64,000 nt of DNA from Lucinisca nassula (GCA_963580285.1 OY757024.1:120776045-120840044), one strand, 5' to 3'. Positions 36,268-47,253 are shown, counted from the stretch's first letter. Numbers and translations: made by a program. Notes: a model not told the origin generated them from the sequence alone.

Positions 36268-36273
36268 AATAAA
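36268..36273 (+). terminator. Candidate LTR polyadenylation signal
   Basis: AATAAA about 410 bp after the TATA box, followed by GT-rich sequence. The functional copy would be the equivalent one in the 3' LTR at 44,268. Confidence 0.45.
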
Positions 36274-36647
36274 CGCCGGGTCACTTGTTTGATCCATGAC
36301 TTGTGACTGGCTGTGGTTAGAAAACCGTGGTTCCGTCCCAATATGATATTAGGTGTAGAGGGGACGAAAACTTCAGACGGGTTTAACCACATCTTCATCA
36401 TCAGGGCAAACTCATACAAGAGCCTGTTGGGTTATCCGTGATGATGAACCGTAATGAATTTTATTTTACAAGCATGTTCACGTTGATTAGAAATAATTTT
36501 GTTCAAGAAGAATTACGAGTTCATTTTGTAATGATGCCGTTTTTGTCTGATAACTCAGTTTGTGCATGTATGTACATATAAAGAACGTGATGATGATAAG
36601 TGGGAGTATTTGGTCGCCACACGTCATAACGGCCTGAGCGGCGGGGA

Positions 36648-36655
36648 TGACGTCA
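36648..36655. promoter_or_regulatory. CRE palindrome in LTR
   Basis: TGACGTCA, the consensus CREB/ATF site. It is repeated in the 3' LTR and echoed by many TGACGT words in the internal region. Confidence 0.4.
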
Positions 36656-37913
36656 GCTGCGTCATCGGCGTCGCGAGGACGGTTGTGACGGGGTGCCTAC
36701 CAAATAGAGAGAATTTACGGCAAACAGTGTTGGCCCATATGAGACACTAACAAATGTTGTAGATTATAGATGAAAATCTTCTGTTGTAGTTTCTATCTGT
36801 TATGAATGTATTGAATTTGTGAATAGCTATATTTGTGAGCCGTGTCGCGGAGAAGGATATGAAATAGAGATTGTTATGTTTCCTGTAATTGGCGGCTGAC
36901 CAGGTAGCGCAAAGGCGTGGTCTGTTCAATTGCCTCTTACTTGTGATAATGTAGTGAGCACAAATTTGATGAGTATTATGCTCAGTAGTAGTGAGCATTA
37001 ATTGATTTCTGTAGTGCTCAGTAAGGAACCATGAACTTTGAGTATTATTGTGTCAAGCGCTGGGTGCTGATAATTTGATGCACAGTCAAGTTGAGTTCTG
37101 CTGTACGGTTATTTGTCGCATGCACTAATCAGCCTGTATGTCTGGTCGGCGCATGCGCAATAACGGTATATGCATGAACATATTTTTACTTCTCCGGGAG
37201 GGGGATCATGATATAGCATGTATGTTTTGTGACTCGTTTCTAGTCCCGTTATCGTAATTTGCAGGCATAACAATGTGTGACCTGCTGCTCCCTGCTTCAT
37301 AGCAGCAGGTACTGGTACGACGCTAGGCGTTAGGGTCCAGCAAGGGCGGACAGACCGCCGTAATCAGCGCCTACCAGGATAGAAGCAGATTCTTCTAAAT
37401 CATTGTTCGTTGTAAACAAATGTGATCATGGAAGAGGTCAACTTACCTTATTTGGACGATCACTAAACGGCTGATCAGCAAACGTGATCGCTAATCCTAG
37501 GATAATCAATTATGTTGATAGACTAGTTTTACTAGTTCGCGAGAAGAAGTGTCACGCGAGTGGGGGATTCACCCAAAGTTATAAACTGGCCAGTCGCGTT
37601 TTGTGTTGTTTCTTTTTTTGTTTTTCTTGTTGTTTTTGTTGTTTGCTTCTGTAGGTATTCACGTCACCCGTTCCGAGCACAGAACAGTGTTTTGCCTTCG
37701 GAGCGGACGTCGTGAGTTGGCTACAGAAGCAACAATTTGTGATGTTTTGTGTTAGTAAGTGTTGTATGTAGATACTGTAAATAATTCATGTCAATCATTT
37801 AACATCTTTCTTGTGCCTTACCCCACAGCTGCCCGTACACCTGTCAGAGATCACGCTCGGTTGTCTTGTCAGCATGGGGGTTTGCGGGACGCCGTAAACC
37901 CACATGTAACATT

Positions 37914-37932
37914 TGGTGTCAGAAAAGTGAGG
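37914..37932 (+). promoter_or_regulatory. Primer-binding site
   Basis: TGGTGTCAGAAAAGTGAGG starts two bases after the 5' LTR. TGG matches the CCA end of tRNA, and GTCAG resembles the acceptor of leucine tRNAs. The tRNA identity is an inference. Confidence 0.7.
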
Positions 37933-38643
37933 ATTTGATCTCTGGCTGGTGTTCCCGGCTGTGGAACAGCACATTGATACTCTGAATCATCAATTTAAAA
38001 AAAAAAAAAATGTATTGACAGCCACATTTAGAAATTAACTTGAATCTTCCTTCCTGCGTTGATGAAGTGCGAAACCCATGTATTCAACTGAATGGATACT
38101 GACAAGTCGATAATTTCTGAGCAGGAAGGCAAGGCAAACCCCACTTTTTCTTGGTAACGAAAAATTTAAGTAGACCCCACTTAATTGTGTTACCTGACAT
38201 TCTACTAAGTTAAATTGGAGCTACTAATTGATCTTACCCACACATGGTTCTGACGTAGTGACGTTAACAATTTACTGACGTTGACATAACGGTAGCGTTA
38301 ATATTTACGCAGTGGCTTGAGGTTAGGTATGACGTAATAGAAACATTAATGGTGACTTGTTATGATCGGAGTTTTGTAATGTGATAAAACTTCGGATTGT
38401 AGCATTTTACTGTAAACGTCGTCAGTTTATGACGTCATATTAGACTACCAGTACGCAACGTCATACTGTGCTGAAAGCATTTGACATTTCAAATCGCGTG
38501 TGCTTTAATAACTAACGTTTTAGTTAGATTAACGCGTATAACACATATCTTAACGTTTTAGTTAAGCCCATTCAATCATCACTGATCATAACTGATCAGT
38601 TTATAGTGGTTTTGATAGTAACGTGAGATTTACGTTATCAATA
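37933..38643 (+). promoter_or_regulatory. Retrotransposon untranslated leader
   Basis: About 0.7 kb without a long frame. Six TGACGT or ACGTCA words fall within 38,252-38,463, including TGACGTCA at about 38,430. It may act as an enhancer or packaging region. Confidence 0.5.
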
Positions 38644-41600
38644 ATGGAGCGTTTAATGCAAATGGGAAAGGACTTAGGTTATGAGGGGAAGGAGTTACAA
38701 GGTTTTGTTAAAGAGCAGCAGGATATTGAGCGGGCAGAAAGGCAAGAGCAAAGGGATTTAGAAAGGTTAAGGTCTGAAGAAAAGGAAAAGGAAAGGGTAC
38801 ATGAACTAGCTAAGTTAGAGGAAAAGGAAAAGGAAAGGGCACATGAACTAGCTATGTTGAATGTTAATAAGGAACTTGAAATAGCACGCATCAAGACTGA
38901 AAGGGAGGCAAAAGAGATTAGTGAGGCCCATTTAGAAAAAATAAAACATGGGTTTGAGCTACAGCACCAAGAATTAAGGAATCAGTTAGAAATGCAGAGA
39001 GCGAAGCTCGAGCTAGAATTTGAAAAGCAAAAAGCTGAGAAGGTGGCGCATGCCCGGGATCCTAAGTTACCTTATTTTGAAGAGGGTAAAGATAAAATGG
39101 ATAGTTATTTATCTAGGTTTGAGAAATATGCTACGGCTAATAAATGGGATAAGAGTGTTTGGGCCGCGTATTTAAGTGCATTGCTCAAAGGGCGCGCACT
39201 TGATGTATATGACCGGTTGTCAAATGAGGATGCGGCGGATTATGAAAAGTTAAAGGACGCTTTATTAAAGAATTTTGACATGACAGAGCGCGGATTTAGG
39301 AAACAGTTTCGTTATAGTAGGCCCGAGAAATCAGAAACGTTCATACAGTTCAGTAGTAGACTGAGAAGTTATTTAGAAAAATGGCTTAATATGGCAAAGA
39401 TAGAAAAATCTTTTCCGGCTGTCTGTGATTTCATGGCAAGGGATCAGTTCCTGGAGTCATGTAATAGAGAACTGTATGTGCATCTGAAGCCAAAACAGTT
39501 TGGTAATTTAGATGAAATGGCTAGGGAGGCAGATTTGTTTGCAGAAGCGCGCGGGGGCGTATATAGTTGCATTAATAAGGGGCAACGCGATAATAGAGGC
39601 GCAGCGCAGGGTAAACAGGACAAAGTTGACTCGAACAAACCGAGTGGTAGACCGGATATCAAGTGTAGCATATGTGGTAAGGGGCATTTAACAATTAAAT
39701 GTTTTAAGAACCCCGACAGGAAACAATTGTATAGCGCAGAGGTAGGAGCAACTGGAGTTGGGGATAGCGGTGTTAAAGAAAATTTTAACACGCGCGTAGA
39801 GACTCAAGGTTCTCAGGTTAAGAATGAGAATACGCAGAATGTAGGTCGTGGTTATACACGTGGTCGTGGTAATTTTAGAGGGTCTTTTCGCGGACGCGGT
39901 AAAAATAATAGCACACCACGTGGCGCAGCACACCAAGTTAGTTTTTGTCAAACGGAAGTAACTAGGAAAGGTGATGAGATTGGAAGTATTTTTGAAAATA
40001 AGGTTGGTGATCCTTTGATTTCGGATAGGGAGGAGTGTAGTAAGGAAACTAGGGAAGGTGTCTGTTACTTCTTAAAGGCAAGGTTACCGACGGCACAAGG
40101 ATTGGTTAATAATAAAAAGGTGGTTGTATTAAGAGATACTGGGTGTACAGGCTGTGTCGTTCGGAGAAGTTTGGTTTCGGATAGTCAGTTAATAGGGAAG
40201 GAATCAAATGTTACGTTGATTGATGAATCCACACAAAGGTATCCTTTGGCAATGATTGACATTGATTGTCCTTTTTTTACTGGGAAAACTGAAGCTTTGT
40301 GTATGGATGATACGTTGTACGATTTGGTTATCGGTAACATTGATGGATCAAAACTTCCTGATATGTCTCATTTCTCAGCTGCGGCTGTAACTAGGTCTCA
40401 AACTAGGCAGGATGAGAAGCCTTACAGAAAACTTAAGGTTCCCGATCAGATCATTAACGATGACAAGGAGGCTTTCAAGCAAGCTCAGGTTGATGATCCA
40501 ACTTTGGAAAACATCAGGAAAAGGGTTGTATCTGGGAACAAGACTGTGAGTCGTGGTTTAAACCGAGGTGAAACTAGGTTTATTGAGAAAAAAGGGTTGG
40601 CATATAGGGAGTTCACCAAGGGTAACAAAGTCTCTTTCCAACTTGTGGTCCCTCAAAGTTTCCGAGGAAAGGTGTTGAAACTGGCTCATGAAACGCTTAT
40701 GTCTGGACATATGGGTATTAGGAAGACATTGGATAGAGTTGTAACTGAGTTTTACTGGCCCGGTATTTGCGGTGATGTCGCTAGATTTTGTAAATCTTGT
40801 GATATTTGTCAGAGAACTATTCAGAAAGGTCGGGTCACTAAAGTACCTCTAGGAAAAATGCCATTGATTGATACGCCATTTAAGAGGGTGGCAGTGGACA
40901 TAGTTGGTCCAATTGAGCCTCGATCTGATAGGAAATCTCGGTATATTTTAACCATGATAGATTATGCGACAAGGTATCCAGAGGCGATAGCTTTACCGAG
41001 TATTGAGACGGAACGTGTCGCGGAAGCGCTTATTGAAATGTTTAGTAGGGTTGGCATTCCTGATGAAATGTTGACTGATTGTGGATCACAGTTTACTGCT
41101 GAGGTAATGAAGGAAGTCAGCAGACTTCTTTCTCTTCAACAGTTAACGTGTAGTCCGAGACACCCAATTTGCAACGGACTGATAGAGCGTTTCCACGCTA
41201 CGTTAAAGCAGATGTTACGTCGCATGTGTGCTGAACGTCCAAAAGATTGGGATAAATATCTTCCAGCCTTATTATTTGCGGTAAGGGAAGTCCCACAAGA
41301 GTCTTTAGGATACTCCCCTTTTGAGTTGTTATATGGACGTAACGTCAGAGGTCCAATGGCAATATTAAGAGAATTATGGGCTGAAGAGGTACGCGATGAG
41401 CAAGTTCTTTCGACGTATCAATACGTTATTGAGCTTAGGGAACGGTTAGAGCAGACATGCAAATTAGCGCGTGATAATTTAAAGAAGGTTCAGATTAAGC
41501 AGAAAGCTTATTATGATAAAGGCGCGAGGTCGCGTAAATTTGACGTCGGCGACAAAGTACTGTTGTTACTACCGACAGACAGTAATAAATTATTGCTTCA

Positions 41601-43242
41601 ATGGAAAGGTCCTTATGAAGTTGTTGAGGTAGTGAACAGAATGGATTATAAGATTGACGTCAATGGAAATGTTAACACATATCACGCTAACATACTGAAG
41701 CAATATGTGGAACGTCAAAATGTGACGTCACATTGCTTGCTATCTGTAGAGTCCACTCAGTCAACTGAAAATGATGACGTTGACGAATTCTCATTGGAAG
41801 ATTGCGCTTTTCCTACTGCAAAGCAACCAGAGACGTTTAAGGACGTCAATATTTCAGAAATGTTAACGCAGGATCAGCGTAAAGAAATAGAGACGTTGAT
41901 AAAAGAATACCCGGACGTACTGTCCAGTGTACCAGGACGAACTGACCAAATAGAACACGACATAAAGTTGCTGACGACGGAACCAGTGAGGTCAAAAGGT
42001 TATGCCATACCATATAAAGTACGGGATGTAATGGAAAAGGAAATTCAAGATATGTTAGATTTAGGAGTTATTGAGCCATCAATATCTCCATATTCATCCC
42101 CTGTAGTACTTGTCCCTAAAAAAGATGGTTCGGTGCGGTTCTGCATTGACTTCCGTAAACTTAATAAAGTGACGGAGTTCGATGCAGAACCAATGCCAAA
42201 TATGGAGGAGGTTATAAATAGAATGTCGGGGCACAAATACTTTAGCAAATTAGATTTGTCAAAAGGTTATTGGCAGGTAAAAATGACGTCTAAGGCAAAA
42301 CCCCTAACTGCGTTCGAAACCCCCAAAGGCTTGTTTCAATTCAAAACTATGCCCTTCGGTTTGGTAAACTCAGGAGCAACATTTTGCAGGTTGATGAGAA
42401 AGATTCTGTCCGAACTTTCTAACGTTGATAGCTTCGTCGATGATATGTGGATCTTTACCGAAACTTGGAAAGACCACTTGACGTCATTACGTGAAGTTTT
42501 AGATAGACTCAGGACAGCCAAGTTGACGGCAAAACCTTCCAAGTGTATGATTGGGTATAGCAGTATCGAATGTCTTGGTCACAGTGTAGCTGCTCAGTCA
42601 GTAAGACCGCAAGAAGACAAGATACAAGCTATAAAGGATGCTCCTCGACCTTCTACTAAGAGACAAATAAAGTCATTTCTTGGGTTGGCTGGTTTCTACC
42701 GCCGTTTCATTCCAAATTTCTCATCTATCGCTTCCCCTTTGACAGATTTAACTAAGAAAAGTAGACCAAACAAGATCACAGACTGGCAGGACCATCATGA
42801 AAAGGCTTTTCAGACCCTGAAGAATAGACTCACGTCTAGTCCTATTCTTCGTCTTCCTATCTTTCATGATGGGAATCCGTTCATACTCCGGACGGACGCT
42901 TCTGATGTTGGTATAGGAGCCGTTTTGCTCCAAGAATTTGAAGGGGAAGGACGACTTCCCATTGCTTATGCCAGCAAGAAACTTTTGCCTCGTGAGAAAA
43001 ACTATTCTGTAATAGAGAAGGAATGTTTGGCTATTATCTGGGGTGTTGAGAAATTTCGCAAGTATCTTTACGGAGTAGAATTCCTGCTTGAGACAGACCA
43101 CAAGCCCTTGTCGTATATGCAAACAGCAAAAGTTCTCAATCCTCGAATTATGCGTTGGGCAATGAAACTACAGCCGTATAGATTTCGGATTGTTGCAATT
43201 CGGGGCCAAGAAAATTTGGGGGCAGACTACCTTAGTAGGTAA
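38644..43242 (+). CDS. Gag-Pol polyprotein, Gmr1-like order (1,532 aa)
   Basis: I take the start at the ATG at 38,644; an upstream in-frame GTG adds only seven codons. Residues about 20-135 form a charged coiled coil. A capsid region follows; its part at about 215-300 resembles the SCAN domain (FRKQFRYSR, then FSSRLRSYLEKWL, DQFLESCNREL and LDEMAREADLF). A zinc knuckle lies at 341-353 (CX2CX3HX4C, one residue shorter than usual), then an RG-rich tract at about 400-427. The protease has the DTG motif (D498). Integrase has an HHCC finger (682-722), catalytic D752, D812 and E848 with 35 residues between the last two, and a GPY module near 989. RT follows at about 1110-1300 with FVDD (1264-1267), then RNase H (TDAS, D1418; IEKE; TDHKPL). 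Every catalytic residue I looked for is present in one uninterrupted frame. Integrase before RT is reversed from ordinary Ty3/gypsy. Confidence 0.95.
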   Translation: MERLMQMGKDLGYEGKELQGFVKEQQDIERAERQEQRDLERLRSEEKEKERVHELAKLEEKEKERAHELAMLNVNKELEIARIKTEREAKEISEAHLEKIKHGFELQHQELRNQLEMQRAKLELEFEKQKAEKVAHARDPKLPYFEEGKDKMDSYLSRFEKYATANKWDKSVWAAYLSALLKGRALDVYDRLSNEDAADYEKLKDALLKNFDMTERGFRKQFRYSRPEKSETFIQFSSRLRSYLEKWLNMAKIEKSFPAVCDFMARDQFLESCNRELYVHLKPKQFGNLDEMAREADLFAEARGGVYSCINKGQRDNRGAAQGKQDKVDSNKPSGRPDIKCSICGKGHLTIKCFKNPDRKQLYSAEVGATGVGDSGVKENFNTRVETQGSQVKNENTQNVGRGYTRGRGNFRGSFRGRGKNNSTPRGAAHQVSFCQTEVTRKGDEIGSIFENKVGDPLISDREECSKETREGVCYFLKARLPTAQGLVNNKKVVVLRDTGCTGCVVRRSLVSDSQLIGKESNVTLIDESTQRYPLAMIDIDCPFFTGKTEALCMDDTLYDLVIGNIDGSKLPDMSHFSAAAVTRSQTRQDEKPYRKLKVPDQIINDDKEAFKQAQVDDPTLENIRKRVVSGNKTVSRGLNRGETRFIEKKGLAYREFTKGNKVSFQLVVPQSFRGKVLKLAHETLMSGHMGIRKTLDRVVTEFYWPGICGDVARFCKSCDICQRTIQKGRVTKVPLGKMPLIDTPFKRVAVDIVGPIEPRSDRKSRYILTMIDYATRYPEAIALPSIETERVAEALIEMFSRVGIPDEMLTDCGSQFTAEVMKEVSRLLSLQQLTCSPRHPICNGLIERFHATLKQMLRRMCAERPKDWDKYLPALLFAVREVPQESLGYSPFELLYGRNVRGPMAILRELWAEEVRDEQVLSTYQYVIELRERLEQTCKLARDNLKKVQIKQKAYYDKGARSRKFDVGDKVLLLLPTDSNKLLLQWKGPYEVVEVVNRMDYKIDVNGNVNTYHANILKQYVERQNVTSHCLLSVESTQSTENDDVDEFSLEDCAFPTAKQPETFKDVNISEMLTQDQRKEIETLIKEYPDVLSSVPGRTDQIEHDIKLLTTEPVRSKGYAIPYKVRDVMEKEIQDMLDLGVIEPSISPYSSPVVLVPKKDGSVRFCIDFRKLNKVTEFDAEPMPNMEEVINRMSGHKYFSKLDLSKGYWQVKMTSKAKPLTAFETPKGLFQFKTMPFGLVNSGATFCRLMRKILSELSNVDSFVDDMWIFTETWKDHLTSLREVLDRLRTAKLTAKPSKCMIGYSSIECLGHSVAAQSVRPQEDKIQAIKDAPRPSTKRQIKSFLGLAGFYRRFIPNFSSIASPLTDLTKKSRPNKITDWQDHHEKAFQTLKNRLTSSPILRLPIFHDGNPFILRTDASDVGIGAVLLQEFEGEGRLPIAYASKKLLPREKNYSVIEKECLAIIWGVEKFRKYLYGVEFLLETDHKPLSYMQTAKVLNPRIMRWAMKLQPYRFRIVAIRGQENLGADYLSR

Positions 43243-43359
43243 TTCTTCGCACGGTTGTTGTGTAAATAGCTGTCTTGTTTAGATAGGTTCATCCTATTCC
43301 ATCTCTGTACACAAAGAAAAAACATTTCTGATTGTTTTTTCTCCAAAAGGGGAAACCTT
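43243..43359 (+). promoter_or_regulatory. Short 3' untranslated region with polypurine tract
   Basis: The purine run AAAAGGGGAAA (43,345-43,355) lies four bases before the 3' LTR and is the likely plus-strand primer. There is no room for an envelope gene. Confidence 0.75.
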
Positions 43360-45911
43360 TGTTACGAGATGGAATAGGAAACCTCTCTGGTGCTTATGCA
43401 CATCTAAATTATTTTAGTAGATATATGGTAGGGCGGTGTGAGTGAAATATTTTGGGTGAAATATGGTACGCAAACTATGCGGCTCCATGAACAAGTCATG
43501 CACATATCATACGATGTATGCATGAGTGGTTTATAGAGAGCTGTTTTTACAATACAGGGGGCCGCTAAAAGGCTGAGTTCTATAGAATTTGCCTAAAAAT
43601 CGCCAACCGCCAAATTGTGCCATATATGATTTTTATTCCCGTCACGTGTTGTGTGGGTGTTCGTTTTGACAGGAGTCATGTCATTGATTATAGGGTCGTT
43701 TCATCAATTTTTCCTATGGGAAATATACTATTTGAACGCAAATCCATTGTCTACTCGATTTTTGCTATCTAGCTTTGTTTGTGGCCGGTATCTCCACTTC
43801 CCCACGAACAAAGCAAGGTAATACGAGTAGGCATGATTTTCCGGTAGTATTCATAGATATATAAACCCTGAAAAAAAGCGGACACCTTAGCAGCAGGTCA
43901 AGTTGTAAAGAGTAAACACAACATTGTGACGGGGAAATAGAAAGTATATTGAAAGGTATGTTTAATCTATGTTTAGTATTATTTTTGTATGAACATGCTT
44001 GTAGGTTTTGGAGGGGTTTACTTCTAGTATACCCCAACTTTCTGAAGCCTATTCTGAATTCACTATTGAGGCCTGTAGTGATTAGGCTACTAGCTTTGCC
44101 AGCTAGACGTCGCAGGATCGATCCCAGGCTTCTCCAGTAGTAGAATGAGTCTTTCTAAGTGAGGTCCTGTCTCATGCTGACCCTAGATGTTGGTGAGACG
44201 TAAAGTTTGGACACCCGCTCATTCTAGATTCATTTAGGCTTTTAGACCCCTTTTGTAGAATGTAATTAATAAACGCCGGGTCACTTGTTTGATCCATGAC
44301 TTGTGACTGGCTGTGGTTAGAAAACCGTGGTTCCGTCCCAATATGATATTAGGTGTAGAGGGGACGAAAACTTAAGACGGGTTTAACCACATCTTCATCA
44401 TCAGGGCAAACTCATACAAGAGCCTGTTGGGTTATCCGTGATGATGAACCGTAATGAATTTTATTTTACAAGCATGTTCACGTTGATTAGAAATAATTTT
44501 GTTCAAGAAGAATTACGAGTTCATTTTGTAATGATGCCGTTTTTGTCTGATAACTCAGTTTGTGCATGTATGTACATATAAAGAACGTGATGATGATAAG
44601 TGGGAGTATTTGGTCGCCACACGTCATAACGGCCTGAGCGGCGGGGATGACGTCAGCTGCGTCATCGGCGTCGCGAGGACGGTTGTGACGGGGTGCCTAC
44701 CAAATAGAGAGAATTTACGGCAAACAGTGTTGGCCCATATGAGACACTAACAAATGTTGTAGATTATAGATGAAAATCTTCTGTTGTAGTTTCTATCTGT
44801 TATGAATGTATTGAATTTGTGAATAGCTATATTTGTGAGCCGTGTCGCGGAGAAGGATATGAAATAGAGATTGTTATGTTTCCTGTAATTGGCGGCTGAC
44901 CAGGTAGCGCAAAGGCGTGGTCTGTTCAATTGCCTCTTACTTGTGATAATGTAGTGAGCACAAATTTGATGAGTATTATGCTCAGTAGTAGTGAGCATTA
45001 ATTGATTTCTGTAGTGCTCAGTAAGGAACCATGAACTTTGAGTATTATTGTGTCAAGCGCTGGGTGCTGATAATTTGATGCACAGTCAAGTTGAGTTCTG
45101 CTGTACGGTTATTTGTCGCATGCACTAATCAGCCTGTATGTCTGGTCGGCGCATGCGCAATAACGGTATATGCATGAACATATTTTTACTTCTCCGGGAG
45201 GGGGATCATGATATAGCATGTATGTTTTGTGACTCGTTTCTAGTCCCGTTATCGTAATTTGCAGGCATAACAATGTGTGACCTGCTGCTCCCTGCTTCAT
45301 AGCAGCAGGTACTGGTACGACGCTAGGCGTTAGGGTCCAGCAAGGGCGGACAGACCGCCGTAATCAGCGCCTACCAGGATAGAAGCAGATTCTTCTAAAT
45401 CATTGTTCGTTGTAAACAAATGTGATCATGGAAGAGGTCAACTTACCTTATTTGGACGATCACTAAACGGCTGATCAGCAAACGTGATCGCTAATCCTAG
45501 GATAATCAATTATGTTGATAGACTAGTTTTACTAGTTCGCGAGAAGAAGTGTCACGCGAGTGGGGGATTCACCCAAAGTTATAAACTGGCCAGTCGCGTT
45601 TTGTGTTGTTTCTTTTTTTGTTTTTCTTGTTGTTTTTGTTGTTTGCTTCTGTAGGTATTCACGTCACCCGTTCCGAGCACAGAACAGTGTTTTGCCTTCG
45701 GAGCGGACGTCGTGAGTTGGCTACAGAAGCAACAATTTGTGATGTTTTGTGTTAGTAAGTGTTGTATGTAGATACTGTAAATAATTCATGTCAATCATTT
45801 AACATCTTTCTTGTGCCTTACCCCACAGCTGCCCGTACACCTGTCAGAGATCACGCTCGGTTGTCTTGTCAGCATGGGGGTTTGCGGGACGCCGTAAACC
45901 CACATGTAACA
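43360..45911 (+). repeat. 3' LTR (2,552 bp)
   Basis: Same length as the 5' LTR and identical apart from the single difference noted at 44,374. It ends in TGTAACA, followed by the target duplication CTGTA. Confidence 0.95.
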
Positions 45912-45978
45912 CTGTACAATGTCAATAATAATTGAAATGCCAAAGCCATCCTCTCCACGATGGGAACATTTATCTTCT

Positions 45979-46140
45979 ACGTTCCCGTCAACATTGTAAA
46001 GGTCATTTTGGATATGTTGCGTCAAATTTTATGTTGTTGTTTTTTCAAGACATTGAAGTAAAATAGCAACTAAAGCTCCGTCGCCCACTGAAACCAAAAA
46101 TATTATTTGGCATGGACGCTCCGACTCGCACCGCTTTGGC
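45979..46140 (-). mobile_element. Decayed SINE-like element
   Basis: A heavily diverged minus-strand copy of the non-tRNA SINE body (CCCGTCAACA, GGTCATTTTGGA, GTCGCCCA, ATGGACG words in order). The younger copy that follows inserted at its end. Confidence 0.55.
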
Positions 46141-46153
46141 TTGGCATGTTTAT

Positions 46154-46453
46154 TTGTTTGTTTGATTTGAGGTTTAACGTCCCCGTCAACACTCTAAAGG
46201 TCATTTTGGAGACGTTGCTTCCAATTTTGTGGGACTTTTACCCGACATTGAGATGAAATGACATCTCAAGCCCTGTCGCCCAATGAAACCAATAGAGTTT
46301 ATTAGCATGGACGGTCCACCTCGCACCGCGGTTCCTGGACAGGCTTAGATCCTCCAAGCGGTTTACCAGTACTAGTGTGCGGGCCGGATTCAGCTCTGCG
46401 TGGAAGCATCATGCAGCCCATATATTTCTTCAAGCCCCTATGGGCGGGGGCGG
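46154..46453 (-). mobile_element. SINE-like retroposon, complete copy with 13-bp TSD
   Basis: A 300-bp minus-strand copy flanked by a perfect duplication, TTGGCATGTTTAT (46,141-46,153 and 46,454-46,466). The head begins CCGCCCCCGCCCATAGGGGC on the minus strand and the tail is CAAATCAAACAAACAA. The copy is full length without any tRNA head, which fixes the 5' end of the family. Confidence 0.85.
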
Positions 46454-46624
46454 TTGGCATGTTTATCAGAACCCGAATGTTATGGTGAATTAGTATATAA
46501 ATGTAGAAAAATATGTTTGCAACGACTTCAGAACCCAATTTTGTAAAATCGCCTTTCGATATAAAAAGATTGGATACAATATAAATGTTATAAATTAGAT
46601 TGCATGCATCGCAGTTGACTTAAT

Positions 46625-47253
46625 CACGGTTGGAAACTTTGCTTCCCTCTTTGAATGAACAACGGTGGGTCGGGCCTCAGATTTTATGACGGTTCTAGCG
46701 TAATAAAATGCTTAGTTATTATGGTTGGTGATTGATTTTCCGTCTTTGGTCGGGCCCCTCGGAGTATAACTGTTCATGCTATCGAGTCCTCCTATCCACA
46801 CTTTGCCTGGGCAAGTTTAACCGAAATCAGTTATCCAGTACAGTGCACATTCTTTCACCAAAAACTGACAACTGCCCTTGTTGAATCGGAGAAAAGGTGA
46901 GAATGACCGTAGAAAAAAAAATCCTTGATCAATCTCCACGAACTAACGCTGCCGAGTCTAACCCACGTCCTCCTGATCAATAGTCAGACGAGCATCCGAC
47001 AGAGCAACCGAGGCCGGCGGTTTATTTGTGCAATTTATTGTTACTAATTGTATGTATCGCTTGTATATTTTTATTCTGGATAGCCAGTTAGTCATTTTGG
47101 GGGAAAATAGCTGCCATTCTTGTTTTCCCTGTTATTGTTTCCATAAATGTCTAGTCACTCAATGTATGTTTCTTTCCCTTTGGTGTCTGTGGCGGGAGGT
47201 GTAAGTTAATTGTTTCGATTCCTGATCGTTGCTTTACTTCTACTTTACTTAGA
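46625..47253 (+). repeat. Family A, long copy
   Basis: Starts at GGTTGGAAACTTTGC, as the copy at 15,170 does, and ends at CTTTACTTCTACTTTA. An internal stretch at about 46,800-47,030 is unrelated to family A and may be an insertion. Confidence 0.65.

Larger units (their letters stand above)
35360..37911 (+). repeat. 5' LTR (2,552 bp)
   Basis: Direct repeat of 43,360-45,911 at an offset of exactly 8,000. It is unusually long for a Ty3/gypsy LTR. It contains a TATA box (35,858), an AATAAA (36,268) and a perfect CRE palindrome TGACGTCA (36,648). Short open frames are the same in both LTRs and lack recognisable domains. Confidence 0.95.
35360..45911 (+). mobile_element. Complete Gmr1-like LTR retrotransposon (10,552 bp)
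   Basis: A full element bounded by 2,552-bp LTRs starting TGTTACGAG and ending CATGTAACA. The 5-bp target duplication CTGTA is perfect (35,355-35,359 and 45,912-45,916). A primer-binding site, a single gag-pol frame and a polypurine tract lie between the LTRs. I found one LTR difference (C at 36,374, A at 44,374), so insertion is very recent. Domain order is Gag, protease, integrase, RT, RNase H, with no envelope gene. The order and the SCAN-like capsid place it with Gmr1-like Ty3/gypsy elements. Confidence 0.95.

Noticed and set aside
35765..37300. Short LTR frames as accessory or envelope genes
   Set aside because: They are identical in both LTRs, short, on mixed strands, without domains; one is broken by the single LTR difference.
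38679..38894. Minus-strand serine-rich frame in gag
   Set aside because: Complement of the Glu/Lys-rich coiled-coil codons of Gag.
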